Positions 25,108-34,478 of a DNA stretch of 58,121 nt are shown here, one piece after another. A program made the position numbers and the translations under genes. This stretch comes from Pseudomonadota bacterium (GTDB lineage: Bacteria; Pseudomonadota; Gammaproteobacteria; Xanthomonadales; Xanthomonadaceae): assembly GCA_023399815.1 (NCBI GenBank), contig JAEWOJ010000199.1, forward strand, positions 1-58,121, read 5' to 3'. The notes under the pieces are model-generated. The model saw only the letters and a list, made by a program, of their open reading frames with translations. It was not told the DNA's origin and ran no database searches. Position 1 is the first letter of the stretch; each line of letters begins with the position of its first letter.

Positions 25108-26598
25108 ATGTCCGAAGAAATACTGGTGAACGTCACCCCGCGCGAGACCCGCGTGGCGGTGATCGAGAACGGCATGCTGCAGGAACTGCACATCGAGCGC
25201 GGCTGGCGCCGCGGGGTGGTCGGCAACATCTACAAGGGCCGGGTACAGCGGGTGATGCCGGGCATGCAGGCGGCGTTCGTCGAAGTGGGGCTGGAGCGCG
25301 CCGCGTTCCTGCACGCCAACGACGTGGTGCGGCCGGCGCCGGTGGCCGCCGACACCGACGAGACCGCGCCCAGCCTGCCGCTGCCGTCGTCGGTGCCGAT
25401 CGTCGAGCTGCTGCGCGACGGCCAGGACGTGGTGGTGCAGGTGGTCAAGGACCCGATCGGCAGCAAGGGCGCGCGCCTGACCACCCAGGTCAGCATTCCC
25501 TCGCGCTACCTGGTGCTGCTGCCGCAGTCGAAGATGGTCGGCGTGTCGGCGCGGATCGAGGACGAGGCCGAGCGCGCCCGGCTCAAGGCGCTGGTGACGG
25601 AGATCTCCGCCCAGCACGGCGGCTACGGCTACATCGTGCGCACCAACGCCGAGGGCCAGCCGGCCGAGGCGCTGGCCGAGGACATCTCCTACCTGTCGCG
25701 GGTGTGGAACGTGGTCGAGCGCCGCGGCCGCGAGGCGCCGCCGCGCAGCATCATCTACGAGGACCTGAGCCTGCCGCTGCGCTCGGTGCGCGACCTGATC
25801 CGCAAGGACGTGGACAAGGTGAAGGTGGACTCGAAGGAAACCTTTGCCCAACTGCAGGCCTTCGTCGCCAAGTACATGCCGGTGCTGGCCGAGAAACTGG
25901 AGCTGTACACTGGCGACCGCCCGATCTTCGACCTGTACGGCGTGGAGGACGAGATCGGCCGCGCGCTGGACAAGCAGGTGCCGCTCAAGTCCGGCGGCTA
26001 CCTGGTCATCGACCAGACCGAGGCGATGACCACCATCGACGTCAACACCGGCTCCTTCCTCGGCCAGCGCAACCTGGAAGAAACCGTGTTCCGCACCAAC
26101 CTGGAGGCGGCGCAGGCGGTGGCGCGGCAGCTGCGGCTGCGCAACCTTGGCGGCATCATCATCATCGACTTCATCGACATGACCGACCCGGAGCACCGCC
26201 GCCAGGTGCTGCGCACGCTGGAGAAGTCGCTGGCGCGCGACCACGCCAAGACCACCGTCTACGATTTCTCGCCGCTGGGGCTGGTGGAGATGACCCGCAA
26301 GCGCACGGTGGAGAGCCTGGAGCGGCAGCTGTCCGAACCCTGCCCGGAATGCAGCGGGCGCGGCAGCATCAAGACCACCGAGACCGTCACCTACGAGATC
26401 TTCCGCGAGATCACCCGTGCGGTGCGCCAGTTCGACGCCGCGCGGCTGCTGGTGATCGCTTCGACCAAGGTGGTCACGCGCATCACCGAGGAGGAGTCGG
26501 CGGCGGTGGCCGAGCTGGAGGAGTTCCTCGGCAAGAGCATCCGCTTCCAGGCCGACGACCAGTACCTGCAGGAGCAGTTCGACGTGGTCCTGCTGTAG
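25108..26598 (+). CDS. rng: ribonuclease G
   Basis: A 496-residue endoribonuclease that matures the 5' end of 16S rRNA and takes part in mRNA decay. It starts MSEEILVNVTPRETRVAVIENG. The S1 RNA-binding domain is at about 37-120 (GNIYKGRVQRVMPGMQAAFVEVGLERAAFLH). Catalytic metal-binding Asp residues lie in TTIDVNTGSFLGQRN and GIIIIDFIDM. The zinc-link motif CPECSGRG is near residue 413. It lacks the long acidic C-terminal scaffold of RNase E and matches RNase G length. It follows maf by 11 bp. Confidence 0.97.
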   Translation: MSEEILVNVTPRETRVAVIENGMLQELHIERGWRRGVVGNIYKGRVQRVMPGMQAAFVEVGLERAAFLHANDVVRPAPVAADTDETAPSLPLPSSVPIVELLRDGQDVVVQVVKDPIGSKGARLTTQVSIPSRYLVLLPQSKMVGVSARIEDEAERARLKALVTEISAQHGGYGYIVRTNAEGQPAEALAEDISYLSRVWNVVERRGREAPPRSIIYEDLSLPLRSVRDLIRKDVDKVKVDSKETFAQLQAFVAKYMPVLAEKLELYTGDRPIFDLYGVEDEIGRALDKQVPLKSGGYLVIDQTEAMTTIDVNTGSFLGQRNLEETVFRTNLEAAQAVARQLRLRNLGGIIIIDFIDMTDPEHRRQVLRTLEKSLARDHAKTTVYDFSPLGLVEMTRKRTVESLERQLSEPCPECSGRGSIKTTETVTYEIFREITRAVRQFDAARLLVIASTKVVTRITEEESAAVAELEEFLGKSIRFQADDQYLQEQFDVVLL

Positions 26599-26721
26599 CG
26601 GCGCACCGGGAGCCGCCACGCACTGGCAGGCGGCGGGAAGGCCGTTGCAGTGCGATTCCGGCTGCGACAGGCACTCTTCTCCACTTCCGTTCCGATCTTC
26701 CCCTTCCGGTCCCGTTCCCCG

Positions 26722-29700
26722 ATGCCCGTGCTGTCGCGCTACCGCCTCCGCCACCTGCGCCGCCATGCGATCTACACGCTGGCGGTGGTGCTGGTGGCCG
26801 TGGCCGTGCTGGTGGGCACCTTCAGCCAGCTGCTGCCGCTGGTGGAGCGGCACCCGGAGAAGGTGGCCGCCTGGCTCGGCGAGCGTGCCGGCCAGCCGGT
26901 GGCGTTCGACCACCTGGATACCGCCTGGACCCGGCGCGGCCCGCTGCTGCGGCTGGACGGCCTGCGCATCGGCCAGGGCGAGGGCGTGCGCATCGGCCAG
27001 GCCGAGGTGCTGGTATCGCTGTATTCCGGACTGCTGCCGGGCGCGCCGCTGACCGAACTGCGCCTGCGTGGGCTGGCGCTGACCCTGCAGCGCGCCGACG
27101 ACGGCCGCTGGTCGGTGCGCGGCCTGCCCAGCGCCGACGGCAACGGCGATCCGCTGGAAACCCTGCGCCGGCTCGGCGAGCTGCAGGTGATCGGCGGCCG
27201 TCTGCGGCTGGATGCGCCCTCGCTCGGGCTGGACGCGGAACTGCCGCGGATCGACCTGCGCCTGCGCGTGGACGGCCAGCGCGTGCGCGCCGGCGCCCGC
27301 GCCTGGATCGACACCGACGCCGCGCCGGTGACCGCGGTGCTGGATTTCCAGCGCCAGCGCGGCGACGGCACGGCCTGGATCGCGGCGGCCCCGGCGGAGC
27401 TGTCGGCCTGGGCGCCGCTGCTGCGCTTCGGCGGCGTCCAGGTGCGCGAAGGCAGCGGCACGATCCGCAGCTGGGTGGCGGTGAGCGACCACCGCGTGGC
27501 CTCGGTCATCGCCGATGCCGAACTGGCGAAGGTCGCGCTGGCGGGGGCGCCCTTCACCGCGGGCGGGACGTCGCCGGCCACCCGCTTCGACAGCCTGCGC
27601 CTGCGCGCGCGCTGGCGGCACGACGGCGACGATTGGCGGCTGGACGCGCCGCAGCTGCGGGTGGCCGCGGGGCAGGGCGTGCAGGTGCTCGACGGCCTGC
27701 ACCTGAGCGGCGGGCGCGACTTCGCGCTGCGCGGGCGGCGGATCGACGCCACGCCGCTGCTGCGGGTCGCCGCACTGAGCGATGCAGTAGAGCCGGGGCT
27801 GCGCCAATGGCTGTACCAGGCCGCGCCGGTCCTGCGCTTTGCCGACGTGGACATCGCCGGCCAGCCGGGAGGCGCCATCCATGGCGCCGGCGAACTGGAG
27901 GAGGCCGCGTTCGCCGCGGTCGGCGACAGCCCGGGGCTGAGCGGCCTGCACGGCCGTTTCGAGGGCGACGGGCAGGCGGTGGCGCTGCGGCTGCAGCCGG
28001 CCCACGCCCTGCATTTCGACTGGCCGACCGGTTTCGGCGTCGTCCACGACCTGAAGCTGGACGGGCAGGCGGTGGCCTGGCGCGAAGGCGCCGGCTGGCG
28101 CGTGGCCACGCCGGCGATGCGCGTGCAGGGCCGCGACTATGCCGCCAACGTGCGCGGCGGCCTCTGGTTCCAGGGCGACGGCACGCGGCCGTGGATCAAC
28201 CTGGCCGCGGAACTGGACGACGTGCCGATCACCGCGGCCAAGGGCTTCTGGGTGCGCTCGCACATGAGCCAGGCGGCGGTGGACTGGCTGGACGGGGCGC
28301 TGGTGGACGGGCAACTGCGCGGCGGCACCGGCCTGGCCGTGGGCGACCTCGACGACTGGCCGTTCAACGACCACGACGGCCGCTTCGAGGCGGGTGGGCA
28401 CATCGACAACGGCACCCTCCGTTTCTCGCACGACTGGCCGGCCATGAACGGCGTCGATGCCGACATCGCCTTCATCGGCAACGGCTTCGAGCTGCGGGGC
28501 AAGGGCAATCTCGGCGGGGTCAAGGTCGATGCCCTGCGCGCCGGCATCGCCGATTTCCACGAATCGCGCCTGGCGGTGGATGCGCGCACCGTCGACGACA
28601 GCAAGCGCCTGCTGGCCCTGCTGCGGCAGAGCCCGCTGCACGCCCACTACGGCGACACGCTGGATGCGCTCAGCGCCAGCGGCCCGGCGGCGGTCAATTT
28701 CGGCCTGGCGTTGCCCCTGCACGGAGGCGAAGGCCGGGTCAGCGGCGACGTGGAACTGCGCGGCGCCACCCTCGCCGACAGCCGCTGGGACCTGCGTTTC
28801 GACAACGTGCGCGGCAAGGCCGAGTACGGCAGCGACGGCTTCCGCGCGCCGGCGCTGCAGGTGCGGCACAAGGAGCACGACGGCGTGCTGTCGCTCAGTG
28901 CGGGCACGCCGGTCAGCGATCCGCGCAATGCGTTCGAGGCGGAACTGACCGCCACGCTCGGCGCCACCGACCTGCTGCAGCGCGCACCGGAACTGAAGTG
29001 GCTCCAGCCCTACGTGCACGGTACCTCGCGCTGGACCATCGGCGTGACCCTGCCCAAGGTGCCCGAAGGCAGCCACAGCGAACCGCCGACCACGCTCAGC
29101 CTGCGCTCGGACCTGCAGGGCACGCGGCTGCAACTGCCGGCGCCGCTGGACAAGCCGGTCGCCGATGCGCTGCCGACGCGGGTGACCACCAGCCTGCCGC
29201 TGGGCAGCGGCACCACCGAGGTCGCCTTCGGCCGGCGCATGGCCCTGGCCGCGCGCACCCATGACGGCCGGACCGGCGTGCAGGTGACGATGGGCAGCGA
29301 CCGGGTGAGCCGCGAGCCGCCGGCCGACGGGCTGGTGGTGGACGGCCGCACGCCGTCGCTGGACGCGCTGGAGTGGATCACGCTGGCGCGCGGCCAGGGC
29401 GGCACAGGCGGCGATGCCGATGGCGTCGCGCTGAAGCAGGTGGACGTGCTGGCCGACCAGCTGCTACTGGTCGGCGGCCGCTTCGAGCAGACCCGGCTGC
29501 GGCTGCGTCCGGGCAACGGCGCCGTCGCGGTGCAACTGGACGGGCCGGCGCTGGCCGGCGACCTGCTGGTTCCCGAGGCCGAGGGCGGCACGGTCAGCGG
29601 CACGCTGGCGCGCGTGCACTGGCAGGCGGCCCCGGCCGTGGCCGGCGAGGCGGGCGACAGTCCGGCCGATCCGATGGACCCTGCGAAGATCCCGCCGCTG

Positions 29701-30558
29701 TCGCTGGACATCGACGACCTGGCCTTCGGCAAGGCCGTGCTGGGAAAGACCACGCTGCGCACCCGCCCGCTGGCCGATGGCCTGCAGGTGTCGCAGCTGC
29801 AGTTCCGCTCGCCGAAGCAGGCCATCGACGTGACCGGGCAGTGGCGCGGCACCGGCGCGCAGGCGCGGACCCGTTTCGACGCCACCGTGCACAGCGAGAA
29901 CCTGGGCGGGCTGCTGGACAGCCTGGGCTACGGCGGGCAGCTGCGCGGCGGCCAGGGGCAGCTGCAGTTCAGCGCCGGCTGGGCCGGCGCGCCGGCCGCC
30001 TTCAACCTGGCCGGGCTGGAAGGCACGCTGGAATTCAACGCCCGCAACGGCCAGATCCTCGAGGTCGAACCGGGCGCCGGGCGGGTACTGGGCCTGCTCA
30101 GCATCGCCCAGCTGCCGCGCCGGCTGATGCTGGATTTCCGCGATTTCTTCTCCAAGGGCCTGGCGTTCAACCAGGCCGAAGGCCAGGTGCATTTCGGCGA
30201 CGGGGTGGCCCGCACCGAGCGGATCGGCATGCAGGGCCCGGCGGTGGACATCGCCATCCGCGGCCAGGCCGACCTGCGCGCGCAGCGGTTCGACCAGACC
30301 ATCGAGGTCAACCCGCGCTCGGGCAACCTGCTCGCCGTGGTCGGCGCCGTTGCCGGCGGTCCGGTCGGCGCCGCGGTGGGCGCCGCCGCCAACGCCGTGC
30401 TGGGCAAGCCGCTGGGCGAGATCGGCGCCAAGACCTACCGCGTCACCGGCCCGTGGTCGGACCCGAAGGTGGAAGTGGCGGACAAGCCGGGAACCAGTGG
30501 AGAGGAACGAGGAACGAGCAAGAGCGATGGCAACGGCGACGGCGGCTTGATGCGGTAA
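26722..30558 (+). CDS. yhdP: YhdP family AsmA-like protein (DUF3971)
   Basis: A 1278-residue envelope protein. One N-terminal membrane segment (YTLAVVLVAVAVLVGTFSQLLP) is followed by a very long periplasmic beta-rich region of the AsmA/TamB/YhdP type. YhdP-type proteins carry phospholipid from inner to outer membrane in E. coli. The conserved C-terminal part is present: EVEPGAGRVLGLLSIAQLPRRLMLDFRDFFSKGLAFN, then GPAVDIAIRGQADLRAQRFDQ, GGPVGAAVGAAANAVLGKPLGEIGAKTYRVTGPW. The last 25 or so codons after VEVADK are encoded by one arm of a repeat element (30489-30517) and read low-complexity, so the native C-terminus was probably replaced. An ATG at 26650 is an alternative start. Confidence 0.92.
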   Translation: MPVLSRYRLRHLRRHAIYTLAVVLVAVAVLVGTFSQLLPLVERHPEKVAAWLGERAGQPVAFDHLDTAWTRRGPLLRLDGLRIGQGEGVRIGQAEVLVSLYSGLLPGAPLTELRLRGLALTLQRADDGRWSVRGLPSADGNGDPLETLRRLGELQVIGGRLRLDAPSLGLDAELPRIDLRLRVDGQRVRAGARAWIDTDAAPVTAVLDFQRQRGDGTAWIAAAPAELSAWAPLLRFGGVQVREGSGTIRSWVAVSDHRVASVIADAELAKVALAGAPFTAGGTSPATRFDSLRLRARWRHDGDDWRLDAPQLRVAAGQGVQVLDGLHLSGGRDFALRGRRIDATPLLRVAALSDAVEPGLRQWLYQAAPVLRFADVDIAGQPGGAIHGAGELEEAAFAAVGDSPGLSGLHGRFEGDGQAVALRLQPAHALHFDWPTGFGVVHDLKLDGQAVAWREGAGWRVATPAMRVQGRDYAANVRGGLWFQGDGTRPWINLAAELDDVPITAAKGFWVRSHMSQAAVDWLDGALVDGQLRGGTGLAVGDLDDWPFNDHDGRFEAGGHIDNGTLRFSHDWPAMNGVDADIAFIGNGFELRGKGNLGGVKVDALRAGIADFHESRLAVDARTVDDSKRLLALLRQSPLHAHYGDTLDALSASGPAAVNFGLALPLHGGEGRVSGDVELRGATLADSRWDLRFDNVRGKAEYGSDGFRAPALQVRHKEHDGVLSLSAGTPVSDPRNAFEAELTATLGATDLLQRAPELKWLQPYVHGTSRWTIGVTLPKVPEGSHSEPPTTLSLRSDLQGTRLQLPAPLDKPVADALPTRVTTSLPLGSGTTEVAFGRRMALAARTHDGRTGVQVTMGSDRVSREPPADGLVVDGRTPSLDALEWITLARGQGGTGGDADGVALKQVDVLADQLLLVGGRFEQTRLRLRPGNGAVAVQLDGPALAGDLLVPEAEGGTVSGTLARVHWQAAPAVAGEAGDSPADPMDPAKIPPLSLDIDDLAFGKAVLGKTTLRTRPLADGLQVSQLQFRSPKQAIDVTGQWRGTGAQARTRFDATVHSENLGGLLDSLGYGGQLRGGQGQLQFSAGWAGAPAAFNLAGLEGTLEFNARNGQILEVEPGAGRVLGLLSIAQLPRRLMLDFRDFFSKGLAFNQAEGQVHFGDGVARTERIGMQGPAVDIAIRGQADLRAQRFDQTIEVNPRSGNLLAVVGAVAGGPVGAAVGAAANAVLGKPLGEIGAKTYRVTGPWSDPKVEVADKPGTSGEERGTSKSDGNGDGGLMR

Positions 30559-30653
30559 AAGACTTGCTTTTATCGGCATATCCGCCACCCTGCGAAGCAG
30601 CTGCTGCATCGGCTCCTGCCTCACTCGTTCCTCGTTCCTCTCCACTCGTTCCT
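30489..30653. repeat. inverted GGAAC(C/G)AGTG repeat, locus 2
   Basis: The left arm GGGAACCAGTGGAGAGGAAC (from 30490) continues GAGGAACGAGCAAG. The right arm (30619-30653) is its reverse complement (CTCACTCGTTCCTCGTTCCT, then CTCCACTCGTTCC). The arms flank about 100 bp containing the yhdP stop. They are the same family as 7687-7780. Confidence 0.8.
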
Positions 30654-30665
30654 AGCCCTTAACCC

Positions 30666-32111
30666 ATGACCGACAACGCCCTGATGCTCGCCGAGTCCCG
30701 CCTGCTGCTGCCGGCCGGGCTGGACGCCAACCGCCTCGAACGCACCTTCGGCACCCTGCTGGGGCCGGGCATCGACTTCGGCGACCTGTATTTCCAGCAC
30801 TCGCGGCGCGAGAGCTGGAGCGTGGAGGACGGCATCGTCAAGGACGGCGCCCACTCCATCGAGCAGGGCGTGGGCGTGCGCGCCATCGCCGGCGAGAAGA
30901 CCGGCTTCGCCTATTCCGACGACATCCAGCCGGCGGCGCTGCTGGCCGCCGCGCAGTCGGCGCGGGCGATCTCGCGCGACGGCGGCACCTGCAATGCCAG
31001 CGCGCTGGTGCGCGGCAACGGCCGCGCCCTGTACCCGGCGCTGGACCCGGTGGACAGCCTCGGCAACGAGGCCAAGGTCGAGGTGCTCAAGCGCCTGGAC
31101 CGCTACCTGCGCGCGGCCGACCCGCGCGTGCGACAGGTGATGGTGAGCCTGTCCGGCGGCGTCGACACGGTGCTGATCGCGCGCAGCGACGGCGTGCTGG
31201 GAGCCGACGTGCGCCCGCTGGTGCGGCTGAACGTGCAGGTGATCGTCGAGCAGGACGGCCGCCGCGAATCCGGCTATGCCGGCGGCGGCGGGCGCCATGG
31301 CTACGAACAGCTGTTCGCCGACGGCCGGCCCGAGGCCTTCGCCCGCGAAGCGCTGCGGCAGGCGCTGGTGAACCTGGAGGCGATCCCGGCCCCGGCCGGG
31401 GTGATGCCGGTGGTGCTGGGGCCGGGCTGGCCCGGCGTGCTGCTGCACGAGGCGGTCGGCCACGGCCTGGAAGGCGACTTCAACCGCAAGGGCACCAGCG
31501 TCTACGCCGGCCGCATCGGCGAGCGCGTCGCGTCACCGGGCGTGACCATCGTCGACGACGGCACGCTCGACGGCCGCCGCGGCTCGCTCAACATCGACGA
31601 CGAGGGCACGCCGACCCAGTGCACCACGCTGATCGAGGACGGCATCCTGGTCGGCTACATGCAGGACACGCTCAACGCGCGGCTGATGGGCGTGGCGCCG
31701 ACCGGCAACGGCCGCCGCGAGTCGTTCGCGCACATGACCATGCCGCGCATGACCAACACCTACATGCGCGCCGGCCAGCACGACCCGCAGGAGATGATCC
31801 GCTCGGTGAAGAAGGGCCTGTACGCGGTGAACTTCGGCGGCGGCCAGGTCGACATCACCAGCGGCAAGTATGTGTTCTCGGCGACCGAGGCCTACCTGAT
31901 CGAGGACGGCAGGGTCACCGCGCCGGTGAAGGGCGCGACCCTGATCGGCAACGGCCCGGAAACCATGCAGAAGGTACGCATGATCGGCAACGACCTGGCG
32001 CTGGACGAGGGCGTGGGCATCTGCGGCAAGGACGGCCAGAGCGTGCCGGTGGGCGTGGGCCAGCCGTCGCTGCTGATCGACGGGCTCACCGTGGGCGGGA
32101 CGCAGGCGTAG
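30666..32111 (+). CDS. tldD: metalloprotease TldD
   Basis: The catalytic subunit of the TldD/TldE heterodimer that degrades unstructured peptides and matures some RiPPs, such as microcin B17 in E. coli. 481 residues. The zinc motif HEAVGHGLEGD (HExxxH) is near residue 262. Further family blocks: ESWSVEDGIVKDGAHSIEQGVGVRA, NLEAIPAPAGVMPVVLGPGWPGVLLHE, GTPTQCTTLIEDGILVGYMQD and LIGNGPETMQKVRMIGNDLALDEGVGICGKDGQSVPVGVGQPS. Its partner pmbA lies 0.9 kb downstream. The TAG stop is formed by the GTAG head of a REP element. Confidence 0.97.
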   Translation: MTDNALMLAESRLLLPAGLDANRLERTFGTLLGPGIDFGDLYFQHSRRESWSVEDGIVKDGAHSIEQGVGVRAIAGEKTGFAYSDDIQPAALLAAAQSARAISRDGGTCNASALVRGNGRALYPALDPVDSLGNEAKVEVLKRLDRYLRAADPRVRQVMVSLSGGVDTVLIARSDGVLGADVRPLVRLNVQVIVEQDGRRESGYAGGGGRHGYEQLFADGRPEAFAREALRQALVNLEAIPAPAGVMPVVLGPGWPGVLLHEAVGHGLEGDFNRKGTSVYAGRIGERVASPGVTIVDDGTLDGRRGSLNIDDEGTPTQCTTLIEDGILVGYMQDTLNARLMGVAPTGNGRRESFAHMTMPRMTNTYMRAGQHDPQEMIRSVKKGLYAVNFGGGQVDITSGKYVFSATEAYLIEDGRVTAPVKGATLIGNGPETMQKVRMIGNDLALDEGVGICGKDGQSVPVGVGQPSLLIDGLTVGGTQA

Positions 32112-32181
32112 TGCCGGCCGCTGGCCGGCAACCGCCCGGATATCAGTATGTGCGAGGTTGCCGGTCAGCGGCCGGCACTAC
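32108..32181. repeat. GTAGTGCCGGCC inverted REP pair
   Basis: GTAGTGCCGGCCGCTGGCCG (from 32108) faces CGGTCAGCGGCCGGCACTAC (to 32181) across about 25 bp. Its first TAG (32109-32111) is the tldD stop. The same element occurs at 58081 and, degenerate, at 21-45. Confidence 0.9.
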
Positions 32182-32209
32182 CAGGAGCGGGCCAGGCTGA
32201 CGGGGGTGG

Positions 32210-32809
32210 TCAATCGCGCTCGTCGGCCTCGTCGTCGAGGTCGTCGAAATCCTGCTCGGCGTCCTCGTCCTCCTGCCCGGCCGCCGCCTGCGCCGGCAGC
32301 ATCAGGTCGCGCAGCACCTGGTAGATCTCGCGGAACGCGCGCGGCGGCTTGTTCTTCGCCTTTTCCGCCAGCGCGTTGCGCACCAGCGTGCGCAGTTCCT
32401 GGCGGTCGGCGCCGGGGTATTCGTCCAGCAGTTCGGCCAGCGCGGCGTCGCCTTCGGCCAGCAGGCGCCCGCGCCAGTGCTCGATGCGGTGCATCAGCGC
32501 CACCGCGCGCTTGGAGGTCTCGCTGTTGGCTTCCATCGCGTCGCGGATCGCGTCCAGGGTGGCGTCGTCCTCGCGGCGCATCTGCTTGGCCAGGAACGCC
32601 AGCTGGCGCTTGCGTGCGCCATGCGAGGTGATGCGCTTGCTGTACTCGATGTGTTCGAGCAGGTCCTCGGGAATCGGCAGCTTCGCCAGCTGCGCGGCCG
32701 TCAGTTCCACCAGCTTCTCGCCCAGTGCCAGTACCTCCAGCGCTTCGCGCCGGTTCTGGCTGCGGCTCTCGCTGAAAAATTCGCCGGTATCTTCGTCGCG
32801 TCCGCGCAT
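32210..32809 (-). CDS. darP: ribosome biogenesis factor DarP (YjgA, DUF615)
   Basis: A 199-residue late 50S assembly factor. DUF615 signatures are clear: SRSQNRREALEVLALGEKLVELTAAQLAKLPIPEDLLEHI, then ITSHGARKRQLAFLAKQMRRED, then IEHWRGRLLAEGDAALAELLDEYPGADRQELRTLVRNA and PPRAFREIYQVLRDL. The last 25 residues are almost all Asp/Glu, an acidic tail not needed for the fold. It sits on the opposite strand between tldD and pmbA; in E. coli yjgA and pmbA are also adjacent and divergent. Confidence 0.95.
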   Translation of the reverse strand: MRGRDEDTGEFFSESRSQNRREALEVLALGEKLVELTAAQLAKLPIPEDLLEHIEYSKRITSHGARKRQLAFLAKQMRREDDATLDAIRDAMEANSETSKRAVALMHRIEHWRGRLLAEGDAALAELLDEYPGADRQELRTLVRNALAEKAKNKPPRAFREIYQVLRDLMLPAQAAAGQEDEDAEQDFDDLDDEADERD

Positions 32810-32861
32810 TGCCTTGCTACTCGATTAAAGTTCGTGTGTACCCGCCAGTCGCCGTGGAAAG

Positions 32862-32985
32862 CCCCTCTCCCTCCGGGAGAGGGGTTGGGGTGAGGGGCAA
32901 TGGAGTCCGGATGCTTCAAGCATCGCTGGTTCCGTTCGCCCCTCATCCGGCGCTTCGCGCCACCTTCTCCCGAGGGGAGAAGGGA
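32862..32985. repeat. composite CTCTCCC repeat, copy C
   Basis: CCCCTCTCCC with a GGGAGAGGGG mirror, then GGGGTGAGGGG, an unrelated middle of about 45 bp, then CCCCTCATCCGGCGCTTCGC and TTCTCCCGAGGGGAGAAGGG. It is the most complete copy, with hairpins at both ends, and fills the darP-pmbA divergent gap. Confidence 0.75.
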
Positions 32986-33022
32986 ACGGCAGGCATGGCT
33001 GAAGACCTGAAAGGATAAAGCA

Positions 33023-34390
33023 TTGGACACCAACCCCACCGAAACCCACTTCAGCGACGACAGCCTGCAGCGGCTGGAACAGCTGGCCGGCATCTCCCAG
33101 CGGCTGCTGGAAAAGGCCCGCGCGCTGGGCGCCAGCCAGGCCGAGGTCAGCTGCAGCGAAGACCGCGGCATGGACGTGAACGTACGCCTGGGCGAGGTGG
33201 AGACGGTCGAATCCACCCATGACCGCGGCATCGCCGTCACCGTCTATTTCGGCCAGCGCAAGGGCAGCGCCAGCACCGCCGACCTGCAGGAGGCCAGCCT
33301 GGAGGCGACCGTCGCCCAGGCCTGCGCCATCGCCCGCCATACCGAGGACGACGAAGCCGCCGGCCTGGCCGATGCCGCGCTGATGGCGCGCGACTTCCCC
33401 GACCTGGACACCTGGCACCCGTGGGCGCTGGAGGCGCGCGAGGCGGTGGACCTGGCGCTGGCCTGCGAGGCGGCCGGGCGCCAGGCCGATGCCCGCATCG
33501 GCAATTCCGACGGCGCCTCGGTGGCGACCGCGCAGAGCCTGTCGGTCTACGCCAACTCGCATGGGTTCATCGGCCGCGAGCGCAGCAGCCACCACTCCAT
33601 CGGCTGCGCGCTGATCGCCGGGCAGGGCGACGGCATGCAGCGCGACGGCTGGTACAGCAGCGCGATCGACAGGGCCGACCTGCAGGACCCGGAGGCCATC
33701 GGCCGCCGCGCGGCCGAGCGCACCGTCGCCCGCCTGCAGCCGCGCTCGCTGCCGACCGGGCAGGTGCCGGTGCTGTTCGCCGCCGAGGTGGCGCGCTCGC
33801 TGGTCGGCCACCTGCTGTCGGCCGTGTCCGGCGGCGCGCTGTACCGCCGTGCCAGCTTCCTGCTCGACAGCGCCGGCACCCGGCTGTTCCCGGAATGGTT
33901 CGCCGTCGACGAACTGCCGCTGCTGCGCCATGGCCTGCGCTCGTCCGCGTTCGACGGCGAGGGTGTGGCCACGCGCGATTCGGCGCTGGTGAGCGGCGGC
34001 GTGCTGCAGCGCTACCTGCTGGGCAGCTACTCGGCGCGCCGGCTGGGCCTGCAGACCACGGCCAACGCCGGCGGCGTGCACAACCTCAAGGTCGCGGCCA
34101 ACGCCGGCGACCTGCCGTCCATGCTGGCGGGTATGGGCACGGGCCTGCTGGTCACCGAGCTGATGGGGCAGGGCGTCAACGGCGTGACCGGCGACTACTC
34201 GCGCGGCGCCGGCGGGTTCTGGATCGAGAACGGCCAGATCGCCTATCCGGTGGACGGCATCACCATCGCCGGCAACCTGAAACAGATGTTCGCCACCATC
34301 GAGGCGGTAGGCAGCGACGTCGACCCGCGCTCGCATGTCTCGACAGGATCGATATTGATAGGAACAATGACCGTGGCGGGCAACGATTGA
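33023..34390 (+). CDS. pmbA: metalloprotease subunit PmbA (TldE)
   Basis: The non-catalytic partner of TldD, 455 residues. It shares the overall TldD/E fold (GASQAEVSCSEDRGMDVNVRLGEVETVESTHDRGIAVTVYFG; LVGHLLSAVSGGALYRRASFLL; TANAGGVHNLKVAAN) but has no HExxxH motif, as usual for TldE. It ends GGFWIENGQIAYPVDGITIAGNLKQMF, the conserved C-terminal block. The start is a TTG codon (33023) with AAGGA 8 bp before it; no ATG lies near the family N-terminus. The composite repeat upstream may push its promoter into 32986-33010. Confidence 0.96.
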   Translation: MDTNPTETHFSDDSLQRLEQLAGISQRLLEKARALGASQAEVSCSEDRGMDVNVRLGEVETVESTHDRGIAVTVYFGQRKGSASTADLQEASLEATVAQACAIARHTEDDEAAGLADAALMARDFPDLDTWHPWALEAREAVDLALACEAAGRQADARIGNSDGASVATAQSLSVYANSHGFIGRERSSHHSIGCALIAGQGDGMQRDGWYSSAIDRADLQDPEAIGRRAAERTVARLQPRSLPTGQVPVLFAAEVARSLVGHLLSAVSGGALYRRASFLLDSAGTRLFPEWFAVDELPLLRHGLRSSAFDGEGVATRDSALVSGGVLQRYLLGSYSARRLGLQTTANAGGVHNLKVAANAGDLPSMLAGMGTGLLVTELMGQGVNGVTGDYSRGAGGFWIENGQIAYPVDGITIAGNLKQMFATIEAVGSDVDPRSHVSTGSILIGTMTVAGND

Positions 34391-34478
34391 CGGATTCTCC
34401 CGCTGCCAGCGGCGGCGATCCGGGGGGCCTGGATTACGGCCACACCACACATTCCACAGACAGGTAGAGGGAAACACC

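Noticed and set aside
25024..29262. 1412-codon minus-strand open frame opposite rng and yhdP
   Set aside because: It is antisense to two well-supported genes, has His/Gln/Arg/Val-biased composition and no motifs.
32112..32209. small RNA gene in the paired hairpins after tldD
   Set aside because: The hairpins are two copies of the REP element in inverted orientation, and no promoter is seen.
30666..34390. RiPP biosynthetic cluster around tldD/pmbA
   Set aside because: No precursor-like short gene, modifying enzyme or exporter is nearby. The genes are in their conserved housekeeping order with yhdP and darP.
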